Source of the DNA: Gammaproteobacteria bacterium
GTDB taxonomy: Bacteria > Pseudomonadota > Gammaproteobacteria > Pseudomonadales > Pseudomonadaceae
Reading direction: 5' to 3'
DNA: 39,159 nucleotides
Assembly: GCA_012728315.1 (NCBI GenBank)
Contig: JAAYFI010000045.1
Span: 1 to 39,159, forward strand
Of the stretch, positions 17,293-26,604 are shown in pieces. Under the pieces are notes generated by a model. It had not been told where the DNA came from. It saw only the letters and a program-made list of their open reading frames with translations, and ran no database searches. Numbering within the stretch: the stretch's first letter is position 1; each line of letters opens with the position of its first letter. A program made the translations under genes and the position numbers.

Positions 17293-18096
17293 TTACTTCG
17301 GAAAAAATAAACGCTTTAACTCTGCACCAGGATCATTGGCACGCATAAATGCTTCGCCCACTAAAAACGCATGCACGTTATTAATTTCCATCAACTCAAC
17401 ATCAGTGCGTTGCAAAATTCCGCTTTCGGTAATCACCAGTCGCTCTTCTGGAATGCGCGGCAATAGTTCTAGAGTGGTTTCCAGCGATACTTCAAAGTTA
17501 TGCAGATTACGGTTATTAATACCCACCAATGGCGTATCTAAGTGCGTTAAGACACGATCAAGCTCTTCGCCATCATGCACTTCGGCTAACACATCCAAAC
17601 CGACTTCTTTGGCGGCAGCGGCTAACTCGCACATTTGTCCATCATCTAAACAGGCAGCGATCAACAATACGCAGTCGGCACCGAGTGCACGCGCTTCAAT
17701 GATCTGGTACGGATCAATCATAAAATCTTTGCGAATCACTGGCAGTGCACAAGCATTACGCGCTTCTTGTAGGTAGCGATCGGCACCTTGGAAGAAATCG
17801 ACATCGGTCAATACCGATAAGCAAGTCGCCCCACCTTGGGCATAGCTTTTTGCCAGCCACTCTGGGACAAAATCTTCACGCAATACACCTTTGCTGGGTG
17901 ATGCTTTTTTAATTTCCGCAATCACCGCAGGCAGTTTTTTCTGCACTTGCTGCTGTAAAGCACGGGCAAAACCACGTGGTGCAGAGGCCTGAGCTGCTTG
18001 CGCATGTAATTCGCTGAGGCTGATGATTTGTTTACGCAGCGCGACTTCTTCGTGCTTACGCGCGACAATTTTTTCTAAAACCGTTGGAATACTCAT
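17293..18096 (-). CDS. trpC: Indole-3-glycerol phosphate synthase
   Basis: TrpC closes the indole ring in tryptophan synthesis, converting carboxyphenylamino-deoxyribulose phosphate to indole-3-glycerol phosphate. The 267-residue (beta/alpha)8 protein shows the active-site stretch [11 protein letters not shown], then [24 protein letters not shown] and [13 protein letters not shown]. It is monofunctional: no phosphoribosylanthranilate isomerase half follows, as usual in Pseudomonas. The start overlaps the trpD stop by four bases. It is last in the trpG-trpD-trpC order. Confidence 0.96.
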   Translation of the reverse strand: MSIPTVLEKIVARKHEEVALRKQIISLSELHAQAAQASAPRGFARALQQQVQKKLPAVIAEIKKASPSKGVLREDFVPEWLAKSYAQGGATCLSVLTDVDFFQGADRYLQEARNACALPVIRKDFMIDPYQIIEARALGADCVLLIAACLDDGQMCELAAAAKEVGLDVLAEVHDGEELDRVLTHLDTPLVGINNRNLHNFEVSLETTLELLPRIPEERLVITESGILQRTDVELMEINNVHAFLVGEAFMRANDPGAELKRLFFPK

Positions 18097-19142
18097 GCCT
18101 GAGCGGCCTCCTGCTTAAACACTGAAGTAAAAGATACCAGCTCTGATAATTTCTCTAGAGCAAGACCGGTGTAGATTGTGTCATGAGCGCGTGCCACGCC
18201 CTCTTTTAAAGTGTTCGCTACACCGGCTGCATATAAAGCGGCGCCAGCATTGAGCGCAATCATTTCAGCGGCTTTGTGCGCGTAAGGCAATTCACGCTTG
18301 CCTAATGCATCACGAATCAGTGTATAAGAGGCCGCCGCATCTTCGACTTCTAAGCCAATTAATGACTGACTGGCGATACCAAAATCTTCCGGTTGAATAC
18401 GGTACTCAGTGATCTCACCGTCTTTTAGTTCAGCCACAAAAGTGGGGGCGGCTAAACTGATTTCGTCCATACCATCCTGCGCGTGCACGACTAACACATG
18501 CTTGCTACCTAAACGCAGCAGCACTTCAGCTAAGGGGCGGCACAGTTGCTTACTAAATACGCCAATCACTTGGTTTTTAACCTGCGCCGGATTGCTCATC
18601 GGCCCAAGGATATTAAATAAGGTCCGCAAACCGAGCTCACGGCGCGGGCCGCTGGCATGACGCATCGCGCCATGGTGTGCAGGTGCAAACATAAAACCGA
18701 CACCAACAGTTTCAATACAGCGGCTGACTTGCTCAGCGGTGAGATCTAAGTTGACGCCTGCTGCTTCCAGCAAATCAGCACTGCCGCTTTTGCCCGAAAC
18801 CGCACGGTTACCGTGTTTTGCCACTTGACCACCGGCGGCGGATACCACAAAAGCTGCAGCGGTTGAGACATTAAAAATATTCATGCCGTCGCCGCCGGTG
18901 CCACAGGTGTCCACCAAGTGCTCACCGGACACCTGCACCGGCTCAGCCAGTTCGCGCAACACTTGTACAGCACCAACGATTTCATCGATGCTTTCACTTT
19001 TCATGCGCATCGCCACTAAAAAGCCGCCAACCTGTGCCTCAGTGCACTGCCCAGTCATGATCTGACGCATCACCGACTGCATCTCTGCGGTGCTTAAATC
19101 TAAATGACTCATCACTCGATTGAGCGCCTCTTTAATGTCCAT
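18093..19142 (-). CDS. trpD: Anthranilate phosphoribosyltransferase
   Basis: TrpD transfers a phosphoribosyl group from PRPP to anthranilate. The 349-residue protein has the N-terminal helical domain and the PRPP/metal-binding sequence [36 protein letters not shown] and [15 protein letters not shown] follow, all diagnostic of the family. It shares one base with trpG and overlaps trpC by four, indicating a tight operon. Confidence 0.97.
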   Translation of the reverse strand: MDIKEALNRVMSHLDLSTAEMQSVMRQIMTGQCTEAQVGGFLVAMRMKSESIDEIVGAVQVLRELAEPVQVSGEHLVDTCGTGGDGMNIFNVSTAAAFVVSAAGGQVAKHGNRAVSGKSGSADLLEAAGVNLDLTAEQVSRCIETVGVGFMFAPAHHGAMRHASGPRRELGLRTLFNILGPMSNPAQVKNQVIGVFSKQLCRPLAEVLLRLGSKHVLVVHAQDGMDEISLAAPTFVAELKDGEITEYRIQPEDFGIASQSLIGLEVEDAAASYTLIRDALGKRELPYAHKAAEMIALNAGAALYAAGVANTLKEGVARAHDTIYTGLALEKLSELVSFTSVFKQEAAQA

Positions 19143-19735
19143 TAACGCTGTCCTCCCGTTTGTTTTAAAAAGTTTGCCAACAAGGCATGGCCTTGCTCAG
19201 TCAAAATTGACTCAGGGTGAAACTGTACCCCTTCAATATTCAGTGTTTGATGCTGCACGCCCATAATGGCTTCAAGCTCACCGGACTCGGTCTGCGTCCA
19301 AGCGGTGACGACTAACTCCGTTGGCAAGCTTTCCGGCGCCAGCACCAGAGAATGATAGCGGGTGGCTGTCAGTGGGTTATTCAAGCCAGTAAACACACCT
19401 TGATTATGGTGATAGACCGGACTGGTTTTACCATGCATCGGCACACTGGCACGTACCACTTCGCCGCCAAACACCTGACCAATACTTTGATGACCTAAGC
19501 ACACGCCCAGAATCGGCACTAAACCCGCAAAGGCTTTAATCGCCGCTAGTGACACGCCAGCCTCATTGGGCGTACAAGGACCCGGTGAGATCACCACCCG
19601 CTCAGGCTGCATGGCCAACAATTCAGGCACAGTGTACTCATCATTACGCACGACTTTGACTTCAGCACCGAGCTCAGCAAAATACTGCACCAGATTCCAA
19701 GTAAAAGAGTCGTAATTGTCGATCATCAGCAGCAT
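19142..19735 (-). CDS. trpG: Anthranilate synthase glutaminase subunit
   Basis: TrpG releases ammonia from glutamine for TrpE in the first step of tryptophan synthesis. The 197-residue class-I glutamine amidotransferase has the nucleophile C79 in [13 protein letters not shown] and the His-Glu pair in [14 protein letters not shown] lies ahead of the ATG. It is separated from the upstream ddh stop by 35 bases, so it may be read from the trpE-ddh transcript or from its own promoter, which I could not identify. Confidence 0.97.
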   Translation of the reverse strand: MLLMIDNYDSFTWNLVQYFAELGAEVKVVRNDEYTVPELLAMQPERVVISPGPCTPNEAGVSLAAIKAFAGLVPILGVCLGHQSIGQVFGGEVVRASVPMHGKTSPVYHHNQGVFTGLNNPLTATRYHSLVLAPESLPTELVVTAWTQTESGELEAIMGVQHQTLNIEGVQFHPESILTEQGHALLANFLKQTGGQR

Positions 19736-19770
19736 ACAGGGTGGTCCTTAAGCGATTGCGTTAAATAGAA

Positions 19771-20757
19771 TTACAGCAGTTCTTTACGTAACTGCGCAGG
19801 GCTTTTCGGCGACAACAAGCCTGGGGCAATATCAAATACCGTTTTCGCGCCAATATCGTTTAAACGCGCTAAGCGATGCACCGCACGCGCATAAGCCACC
19901 AGTACGCTGGAAGTAAACTCAGGGTTACTGCCTAAAGTCAGCGCATACTCAATGGTTTGTTTGGTATCTACACCGGTATTACCGCTGCGAATAACAAAAC
20001 CACCGTGTGGCATGCTGCTGTGTTCTTTATCAAAGGTCTCCTGATCAATAAAGTTGACCACGGTGTCGTAATCAGCGAAGTAATCCGGCATGGTCACAAT
20101 GCTCTGACGCACTGCATCGGCGTCTGCGCCATCTGCCAGCACCACAAAGCACTCACGGGTATGTTTGTCGCGGGTACTTAACTCGGGTTGCTCACCGGCA
20201 CGCACGCGCGCCATCGCCCCTTCAGAGGGCAGCGTATATTGCACGGCAGATTTAACCCCCAGCACACGACGCACTGCATCAGAATGACCTTGGCTTAAAC
20301 CTTTACCCCAGAACGTATAAGTTTCGCCTGCTGGCAAAATCGCTTCACCATACAAACGGTTCAGTGAGAACAAACCAGGATCCCAGCCCACTGATAACAG
20401 CGCAACCCGTCCAGCATCACGCGCAGACTGGTCCAGCGTTGCGTAATACTCAGGCACTTTGGCGTGGGTATCAAAGCTGTCGACCGTATTAAAAAACTGT
20501 GCCAGATAGGGCCCCTGTTCTGGCAAGTCAGATTTAGAGCCACCACAGAGAATCATTACATCGACGTCGTCTTGATACTGCTCAATGTCCGCCATGGCAT
20601 ACACCGGCACACTGCTATCTAACAGTTTCACACTCACCGGATCACGACGGCTGAATACGCCGACCAAACGCATATCTGGGTTTTGTGCCAGCGCTGCTTC
20701 AACGCCACGGCCTAAATTGCCATAGCCGGCAATTGCTACTCTGATTCGATGCGACAT
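19771..20757 (-). CDS. ddh: meso-Diaminopimelate D-dehydrogenase
   Basis: Ddh makes meso-diaminopimelate in one NADPH-dependent step from tetrahydrodipicolinate and ammonia, bypassing the four-step succinylase route that Pseudomonas normally uses for lysine and peptidoglycan. The 328-residue protein starts with the Rossmann motif VAIAGYGNLGRGVE. It continues with family-typical LCGGSKSDLPEQGP, VDSFDTHAKVPEYY, LLSVGWDPGLFSLNRL and SMPHGGFVIRSGNTG. The gene is intact and of normal length. It lies between trpE (44 bases away) and trpG (35 bases away) on the same strand. The enzyme is scattered in bacteria and uncommon in Pseudomonas, so acquisition is plausible; codon use does not look foreign by eye. 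Confidence 0.9.
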   Translation of the reverse strand: MSHRIRVAIAGYGNLGRGVEAALAQNPDMRLVGVFSRRDPVSVKLLDSSVPVYAMADIEQYQDDVDVMILCGGSKSDLPEQGPYLAQFFNTVDSFDTHAKVPEYYATLDQSARDAGRVALLSVGWDPGLFSLNRLYGEAILPAGETYTFWGKGLSQGHSDAVRRVLGVKSAVQYTLPSEGAMARVRAGEQPELSTRDKHTRECFVVLADGADADAVRQSIVTMPDYFADYDTVVNFIDQETFDKEHSSMPHGGFVIRSGNTGVDTKQTIEYALTLGSNPEFTSSVLVAYARAVHRLARLNDIGAKTVFDIAPGLLSPKSPAQLRKELL

Positions 20758-20801
20758 AATGATTTACCCTTACAGTTAAAACACAGTGATATACAACCCG
20801 C

Positions 20802-22280
20802 TTAGAGCTTACTTTGCTCCGCTAAAGCCACAGCTTTAAACATGGCGCGACGCTTATTTAGGGTTTCTTCCCACTCCAGCTCGGGCTGTGAGTCGGCTAC
20901 GATGCCTGCGCCCGCCTGCACATGCAGTTGACCGTTTTTAATCACTGCCGTACGAATGGCAATCGCAGTATCCATATTGCCATTCCACGCCCAATAACCC
21001 ACTGCACCGCCATAGACACCACGCTTAATGGGTTCTAGCTGATCAATGATTTCCATAGCCCGCACTTTCGGTGCGCCCGACAAAGTACCTGCCGGTAAAA
21101 TCGCGCGCAAAGCATCCATTGAGTTGAGTTCACTACGCAATTGCCCAGTGACATTCGACACGATATGCATCACGTTCGAATAACGCTCAATAATCATTTT
21201 TTCGGTGACTTTAACGCTGCCCGTTTCCGCCACGCGCCCCACGTCATTGCGGCCTAAGTCAATCAGCATCAAGTGCTCGGCCAGCTCTTTTTTATCGGCC
21301 AGCAATTCATGTTCAAAGGCGATATCTTGCTCTTCTGTAGCGCCGCGAGGACGGGTGCCCGCAATCGGACGCACAGTAACCAAACCATCCTCAACCCGCA
21401 CCAACACCTCAGGAGAGCTGCCCACTACATGGAACTCAGCAAAGTTAAAGAAATACATATAGGGCGTTGGGTTAAAGCAACGCAAAGCACGATACAGATC
21501 AATAGGCGCGGCAGTGAAAGGTACAGACATACGCTGGGAAATCACCACCTGCATACAGTCACCGGCGGCAATATAATCTTTAATTTGCAGCACCGCTTGC
21601 TGGTAATCTTCGCGGCTAAAACTGGAAACAAACTCAGGCTCGGGGATATTGAGAGCATTTAAGTCCACCCCCAGACGCGGTGTCAGTGGCTTACGCAACT
21701 GCTCGTTAAGCAGTTCAAGCTCAAGCATGCCCTGCTGATAGGCATCAGGCCGGCTCGGATCAACTAAAACGATGAGGTGCAGCTTGCCAGATAAGTTATC
21801 AAACACCACAACGGCATCAGAGACCAGCAATAAAATATCAGGCGTAGCCAGTGGATCAGGGTTTGGGCAGTGCGCTAAGCGCTGCTCAACATAACGCACG
21901 CTGTCATAGCCAAAATAACCGACTAAGCCACCATTAAAACGCGGCAAGCCAGCCACGCTTGGCACACGATAACGCTCTTTAAAGGACTCAACAAACTCGA
22001 GCGGATCATCAACCTCAACATCCTCCACCACGCGCTCATCGGTAATAACGCGTACCCGTTTGCCGTCGACACGCAAGCGCGTACGGCTGGGTAGACCAAT
22101 AATAGAGAAGCGTCCCCACTTTTCACCGCCCTGTACCGACTCCAAGAGGTAGGAGTAAGGCGCATCAGCCAGTTTGAGGTAAATTGACAGGGGTGTATCA
22201 AAGTCGGCCAGCGTTTCGCGAGCCAAAGGAATGCGGTTATAGCCGTCGCTCGCTAAACGCAGAAATTCTTCGTGGGTCAT
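20802..22280 (-). CDS. trpE: Anthranilate synthase component I
   Basis: TrpE combines chorismate with ammonia from TrpG to give anthranilate. The start is set at the ATG at 22280 ([15 protein letters not shown]), with GAGG properly spaced; the frame extends 12 codons upstream without a better site. The 492-residue protein carries the feedback-binding sequence [15 protein letters not shown] and the chorismate-domain motifs [32 protein letters not shown] and [19 protein letters not shown] leader ORF with Trp codons lies upstream. As in other Pseudomonas it is separated from trpGDC, here by ddh. Confidence 0.97.
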   Translation of the reverse strand: MTHEEFLRLASDGYNRIPLARETLADFDTPLSIYLKLADAPYSYLLESVQGGEKWGRFSIIGLPSRTRLRVDGKRVRVITDERVVEDVEVDDPLEFVESFKERYRVPSVAGLPRFNGGLVGYFGYDSVRYVEQRLAHCPNPDPLATPDILLLVSDAVVVFDNLSGKLHLIVLVDPSRPDAYQQGMLELELLNEQLRKPLTPRLGVDLNALNIPEPEFVSSFSREDYQQAVLQIKDYIAAGDCMQVVISQRMSVPFTAAPIDLYRALRCFNPTPYMYFFNFAEFHVVGSSPEVLVRVEDGLVTVRPIAGTRPRGATEEQDIAFEHELLADKKELAEHLMLIDLGRNDVGRVAETGSVKVTEKMIIERYSNVMHIVSNVTGQLRSELNSMDALRAILPAGTLSGAPKVRAMEIIDQLEPIKRGVYGGAVGYWAWNGNMDTAIAIRTAVIKNGQLHVQAGAGIVADSQPELEWEETLNKRRAMFKAVALAEQSKL

Positions 22281-22321
22281 ATCAGCCTCGTGGCAAGAGG
22301 AAAAAGGGGAACACAAACCGT

Positions 22322-22338
22322 GCCGCCAAATTGGCGAC
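22322..22338 (-). promoter_or_regulatory. Possible trp attenuator stem
   Basis: On the minus strand GTCGCC-AATTT-GGCGGC can form a 6-bp stem with one U-G pair, 10 bases after the leader stop. Its left arm (CGCCAA) can instead pair with either TTGGCG that overlaps the two Trp codons (22355-22366), giving mutually exclusive structures. The following sequence is only moderately U-rich, so termination strength is uncertain. Confidence 0.45.
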
Positions 22339-22347
22339 GCATAAAAT

Positions 22348-22419
22348 TTAGACGCGCCAACGCCAACGGCCGGATGCCGCGGGTAATGTGCCTATCAATA
22401 GTTTGTGATTAACAACCAC
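22348..22419 (-). CDS. trpL: trp leader peptide upstream of trpE
   Basis: A short minus-strand ORF of 23 codons (GTG start, AAGGGA seven bases before) ends ...GRWRWRV, with Trp codons at 22363-22365 and 22357-22359 just before the stop. It lies 67 bases upstream of the trpE start. Two almost adjacent Trp codons in so small an ORF at this place are what an attenuation leader needs, and trpE attenuation has been reported in P. putida. The same frame is open further upstream to tandem ATG codons (22476), giving a possible 42-residue version without a clear ribosome-binding site. The symbol is by analogy. Confidence 0.6.
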   Translation of the reverse strand: MVVNHKLLIGTLPAASGRWRWRV

Positions 22420-22726
22420 GAGCGGATCCCTTGGGATGGACTGAAAATATTGGTTAACACTAGCGCAGGCCATCATAACGCGCAACCCGTAGATGCGAGT
22501 TTTGACGATTTTATCCAACAGCATGCCGCTGTAATGCTAAAGCCAAGGGGAAGCAGCGCTTCCCGCACTATCCACCCCCGCACTAAAAGTACGGGGGCTT
22601 TCGCGCAAAACTGATAATGAGGGCATAAAAATTTATGCCTCATATACCCCGTACTCCAGCGCTGCAGGATTGTGTATAACAAAGACAAATCAAGCCGCAA
22701 TCTATACACACCCATAGCACGTCGCT
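22420..22726. other. Non-coding spacer between the trp leader and mnmH with several dyads
   Basis: No gene is seen. The spacer holds a strong GC-rich hairpin (CCCCCG...CGGGGG, about 22567-22593) followed by CTTT on the plus strand. An AT-rich hairpin at 22617-22643 (ATGAG-GCATAAA with TTTATGCC-TCAT) reads toward TATCAGTTTTGCG on the minus strand and may end the selD-mnmH transcript. TGTGTATA/TATACACA dyad arms lie near 22671 and 22703. The trpE promoter should also be here, but I could not identify a good -35/-10 pair. Confidence 0.5.
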
Positions 22727-23827
22727 TTAGTGCACATCGGTTGTCAGCAAATATTCGCGTACAGCACTGGCACTGCCGCGGAACTCCACAAGGCCTTCTC
22801 GATGCACCAACTGATACTCATACATAGGATCGTAATACTTACTTAACATCAGCCGAATCCATTCTCGATGCAAGCTGTTATCGCCACGCTGATGCTCCAA
22901 CAATGCCTGCTGCAATAACTGATTAATATGCTGATACAAAGCGCCGCCTAAACGTTTTTGTGTGCGACGTAATGAGTCGGTTAAATCATTACAAAAAGCA
23001 GCAAAACCGGCTTCAACACCGACCGCCTGCTGCCATTCCTGCAATTTGTACAATATATAATTACGAAAACTGTGCTCGACACGCTGCTCTAAGGAAGCTG
23101 TCACAATCACAATAGGCGCCACCGCCATGCGCTCACGCAGTGATACCGGGATGGCACAACGACCAATCAGTTTACTTTCATCTTCAAGCAAAATACGCTG
23201 CTGAGGACGCGCATGATGCTGGCGCAATAAGGCAATCGCTAGTTTATTTTCAAAATCAATGGGCGAAGGTTGTCCTTCTGGGCGCTTACCGAAGGAACTG
23301 CCGCGATGGTGAGCCAGCCCTTCAAGATCAATACTATTAGCCAGACTCTTGAGCAAATCAGTTTTTGCGCACCCCGTATGTCCGGCAATAATACAAAAAC
23401 GGCTATCGGCAACAATCTGCTCTTGGCTATCAATTAAAAAGCGGCGCATGGCTTTGTAACCGCCACTGATACGTGGATAATCGCAGCCCGCTTCTTTTAA
23501 CCATTGCTGCACAATCTGACTGCGTAAGCCACCACGAAAACAATACACATAGCCGTTTGGATTATTACGGGCAAAGCTCAGCCATTGCTCAAGCCGCTCT
23601 TGCTGAGTTTTACCACTCACCAACTGATGCCCCAAGGCAAGAGCCGCAGCTTGCCCTTGCTGCTTATAGCAGGTCCCAACTTTGGCACGCTCAGCATCAG
23701 TCATTAAAGGCAAATTAACCGTATGTGGAAAAGCACCCTTGGTAAACTCCAGCGGTGCGCGGATATCCATCATGGGCGTATCGGTTAAAAACAGCTGAGT
23801 AAAATCGTCAGTATCTGTCCGGCTCAT
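22727..23827 (-). CDS. mnmH: tRNA 2-selenouridine synthase
   Basis: MnmH (also called SelU or YbbB) replaces the sulfur of mnm5s2U at the wobble position of Lys, Glu and Gln tRNAs with selenium, using selenophosphate. The 366-residue protein has an N-terminal rhodanese domain with catalytic C96 in [10 protein letters not shown] and a P-loop domain with [12 protein letters not shown]. Length is typical. It overlaps the selD stop by four bases, so the selenium donor and its user are co-translated. A tRNA-Lys(TTT), a natural target, is encoded at the end of the window. Confidence 0.95.
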   Translation of the reverse strand: MSRTDTDDFTQLFLTDTPMMDIRAPLEFTKGAFPHTVNLPLMTDAERAKVGTCYKQQGQAAALALGHQLVSGKTQQERLEQWLSFARNNPNGYVYCFRGGLRSQIVQQWLKEAGCDYPRISGGYKAMRRFLIDSQEQIVADSRFCIIAGHTGCAKTDLLKSLANSIDLEGLAHHRGSSFGKRPEGQPSPIDFENKLAIALLRQHHARPQQRILLEDESKLIGRCAIPVSLRERMAVAPIVIVTASLEQRVEHSFRNYILYKLQEWQQAVGVEAGFAAFCNDLTDSLRRTQKRLGGALYQHINQLLQQALLEHQRGDNSLHREWIRLMLSKYYDPMYEYQLVHREGLVEFRGSASAVREYLLTTDVH

Positions 23828-24939
23828 GGTCGCACTTCAATGCGGTAGTCAGCGCGCGCGGCAATTAACTCACCGATGCATTGCGCATAGACACCCGCCG
23901 CTGTCAGCACCTGTTCTAAGGCCTCGGCATGCTCAGGCTGCACCGCAATTAATAAGCCGCCACTGGTTTGCGGATCACAAAAAAGCGCGCGCTGCTCATC
24001 AGTTAAGGGGGCCAGTTTATGGCCATAGGATTCAAAGTTACGCGTGGTGCCCCCCGGCAAACAGCCCTGAGCAATATAATCACGCACAGGTGGCAGTAGA
24101 GGTATGTGCTGCTCCGACAAGATGGCATTGACACCACTGCCCTCACAGACTTCCAGCAAGTGCCCCATTAAACCAAAACCAGTCACATCGGTAATGGCCT
24201 CTACACCCGGCAAACGCGCCACTTCAGCGCCCACTTTATTCATTTGGCACATCACATCGCGTGCTAAAAACTCGTGCTCACTGCGTAGTTTTTTCTGTTT
24301 TTGTGCAGTGGTTAAAATGCCCACGCCCAAGGGTTTGGTCAGATAGAGTCGGCAACCTGCTGTAGCCGTATTATTTTGTTTTAATTGATCTTTACTGACG
24401 ATTCCAGTCACCGCCAGACCAAAAATAGGCTCAGGTGAGTCAATGCTATGACCACCGGCCAACATAATACCGGCCTCGGCACAGGCTTGCCGACCTCCTT
24501 CAATCACGCGCTGTGCAACTTCAGGCGGCAATAGGTTAACGGGCCAGCCGAGGATGGCAATGGCCATTATGGGTTTGCCGCCCATGGCATAAATATCGCT
24601 GATCGCATTCGTGGCCGCAATGCGGCCAAAATCAAAGGGGTCATCAGCAATCGGCATAAAAAAATCAGTGGTGCTAAGAATCACCTGACCATTGCCAATA
24701 TCATAGGCCGCAGCATCATCTTTGCTGCTGTTCCCCACCAACAAGTTAGCATCCGTTGGTAACACCAGACTGGAGGCGAGAATACGATCCAGTACCTGCG
24801 GCGATATTTTGCAACCGCAACCAGCCCCATGACTGTATTCGGTTAAACGTATTGCTGACGCCGGCGTCTGTTTGTTTATCGGATTATTCACTGGCAACGG
24901 GTCCCTAAGTTGATACATGACTGATATCGAGGTCAGCAT
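23824..24939 (-). CDS. selD: Selenide, water dikinase (selenophosphate synthase)
   Basis: SelD makes selenophosphate from selenide and ATP. The catalytic pair is C41 and K44 in [12 protein letters not shown]; the active position is Cys, so no selenocysteine readthrough is needed. Later motifs include [25 protein letters not shown], seen as residues about 88-112, [12 protein letters not shown] and [13 protein letters not shown]. The first ATG gives 371 residues, somewhat longer than the E. coli enzyme; an ATG seven codons later (24918) is an alternative. selA and selB are not in this window, so a role beyond tRNA selenation cannot be judged. Confidence 0.95.
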   Translation of the reverse strand: MLTSISVMYQLRDPLPVNNPINKQTPASAIRLTEYSHGAGCGCKISPQVLDRILASSLVLPTDANLLVGNSSKDDAAAYDIGNGQVILSTTDFFMPIADDPFDFGRIAATNAISDIYAMGGKPIMAIAILGWPVNLLPPEVAQRVIEGGRQACAEAGIMLAGGHSIDSPEPIFGLAVTGIVSKDQLKQNNTATAGCRLYLTKPLGVGILTTAQKQKKLRSEHEFLARDVMCQMNKVGAEVARLPGVEAITDVTGFGLMGHLLEVCEGSGVNAILSEQHIPLLPPVRDYIAQGCLPGGTTRNFESYGHKLAPLTDEQRALFCDPQTSGGLLIAVQPEHAEALEQVLTAAGVYAQCIGELIAARADYRIEVRP

Positions 24940-25164
24940 AATACAACTCGCAAGACAGCAGTGAAAGCCGCAAATGCCGTGGCATTATGCTGCAACGGTA
25001 TTCTTTTTAATGATAATGCAGTGCTGCAGCACGCGCGAGTGCTGGCGTTCTTGTGCCGAAAAACAAGCACGAGGCTTTGACTGCGGCTCTATTGCGCTTG
25101 GCGTATAAGGCCGCGGCCAAACCGTCATTTATCCAGCCAGCGCATCCTGTGCGTGGCGCATTCA
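24940..25164. other. Spacer upstream of selD with several palindromes
   Basis: The 225 bases between gph and selD contain no gene. They hold AATGCC-GT-GGCATT near 24975, a perfect 12-bp palindrome GTGCTGCAGCAC near 25022, GGCCGCGGCC near 25110, and GCGCATCC-TGTGCG near 25136. The last carries the same CATCC-centred stem-loop style as the repeats at 15128-15404. The region may hold a decayed copy of that repeat and the gph terminator. Confidence 0.45.
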
Positions 25165-25848
25165 TTATAAAAACAGCTCACGCAAATCATCTATAACCAA
25201 GGTTGGATTCTCCGCACTGACCGGCTGGCCATAGTTATAGCCGTAGGTCACCGCCACACAAGCCACCTTGGCCGCGCGTGCCGCCTGTACATCATTGCGT
25301 GAATCACCGACAAACACACACTGCTCAGCAGCAACGCCTGCCTGCTGCATGACCCAAAGTAAACCCGCTGGATCTGGCTTTTTTTGTGGCAAGGTATCAC
25401 CACCGACAATCCACTGAAAAAAATCGGCCATGCCGGTATCGGCCAATAATTGCGGGATAAACTTTTCTGGCTTATTGGTCACCAAGGCGATTTTAATACC
25501 TAGCAGCTGTAAGGATTTCAGCGTATCCAAGGCACCTGGGTAGAGCGTCGTTAAGCTCTCGCCGCGACCGTACTCTTGCATAAAAATCGCTAAGCCTTCG
25601 GCTTCTTGCTCCGCACTGATGCCCTGATGATCAAAACCATCCGCCAAGGCTCGGCGCACCAACATAGGGGCACCATTCCCCACCCAGTTACGCACCTTCG
25701 CCATGCCCGCAGGTGCACGTCCCAGCTGCACTAGCATTTTATCGGTGGCAACGGCCAGATCAGGCACTGAATCAATTAAAGTGCCATCTAAGTCAAACAT
25801 CACCAGTTTTGGTAACTGCCCACCCAATACAGCGGCTAATGTTTTCAC
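25165..25848 (-). CDS. gph: Phosphoglycolate phosphatase
   Basis: Gph dephosphorylates 2-phosphoglycolate formed during DNA repair. The 227-residue HAD-superfamily protein has motif [11 protein letters not shown] (D19, D21), motif II LVTNKP, the motif III Lys in [12 protein letters not shown] and motif [14 protein letters not shown]. It overlaps rpe by four bases, and rpe-gph is the usual Pseudomonas pair upstream of trpE. Other HAD phosphatases look alike; the rpe context supports this call. Confidence 0.92.
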   Translation of the reverse strand: MKTLAAVLGGQLPKLVMFDLDGTLIDSVPDLAVATDKMLVQLGRAPAGMAKVRNWVGNGAPMLVRRALADGFDHQGISAEQEAEGLAIFMQEYGRGESLTTLYPGALDTLKSLQLLGIKIALVTNKPEKFIPQLLADTGMADFFQWIVGGDTLPQKKPDPAGLLWVMQQAGVAAEQCVFVGDSRNDVQAARAAKVACVAVTYGYNYGQPVSAENPTLVIDDLRELFL

Positions 25849-26519
25849 TGCTGCACACCTGCCAATTCTGCACGCATCGCAGCAATCACTTGCGCATAAT
25901 CAGGTGCATTAAAAATGGCCGAACCGGCAACAAAAGTATCCGCACCCGCCTCGGCAATCTGCTTAATGTTTTTCACATTAACGCCGCCATCCACTTGCAA
26001 ACGAATAGGCAAGCCGCTGGCATCAATCAGCTCGCGGGCTTCACGCAATTTATCCAAAGTACCCGGAATAAATGACTGCCCACCAAAGCCTGGGTTAACG
26101 CTCATCAGCAACACCATATCGACTTTATCTAAGACATACTTAAGCACATCTAAAGGCGTAGCAGGATTGAACACTAAACCTGCCTTACAGCCGCCTTGTT
26201 TAATCAACTGTAGCGAGCGATCAATATGCTCTGATGCTTCAGGATGAAAGGTAATATAACTGGCACCCGCCTCAATAAAATCGCCAATAATGCGATCCAC
26301 CGGCTTAACCATCAAGTGCACATCAATCGGCGCTTGAATGCCATAGTTGCGCAGCGCGGCACACACCATGGGGCCTATCGTTAAGTTCGGTACATAATGG
26401 TTATCCATTACATCAAAGTGCACGGTATCTGCGCCAGCAGCGAGTACGCGCTCAACATCTTCACCTAAGCGGGCAAAGTCAGCAGATAAAATAGATGGGG
26501 CAATTACAAAAGGCTGCAT
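25845..26519 (-). CDS. rpe: Ribulose-phosphate 3-epimerase
   Basis: Rpe interconverts ribulose-5-phosphate and xylulose-5-phosphate in the pentose phosphate pathway. The 224-residue (beta/alpha)8 protein shows [16 protein letters not shown], the metal-site [41 protein letters not shown] and LQVDGGVN, all conserved in the family. It is first in the rpe-gph pair. Confidence 0.96.
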   Translation of the reverse strand: MQPFVIAPSILSADFARLGEDVERVLAAGADTVHFDVMDNHYVPNLTIGPMVCAALRNYGIQAPIDVHLMVKPVDRIIGDFIEAGASYITFHPEASEHIDRSLQLIKQGGCKAGLVFNPATPLDVLKYVLDKVDMVLLMSVNPGFGGQSFIPGTLDKLREARELIDASGLPIRLQVDGGVNVKNIKQIAEAGADTFVAGSAIFNAPDYAQVIAAMRAELAGVQQ

Positions 26520-26604
26520 AGCGTCCTCGCGGTAAAATAATTCAAATCAGTGGCTGGTGCGGGCTGTATAGCCAAGCATTACTCAGTCGAGCATATTAGC
26601 GTAA

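Noticed and set aside
24796-24830. Selenocysteine in SelD
   Set aside because: The catalytic position is a normal Cys codon, and no in-frame TGA is present.
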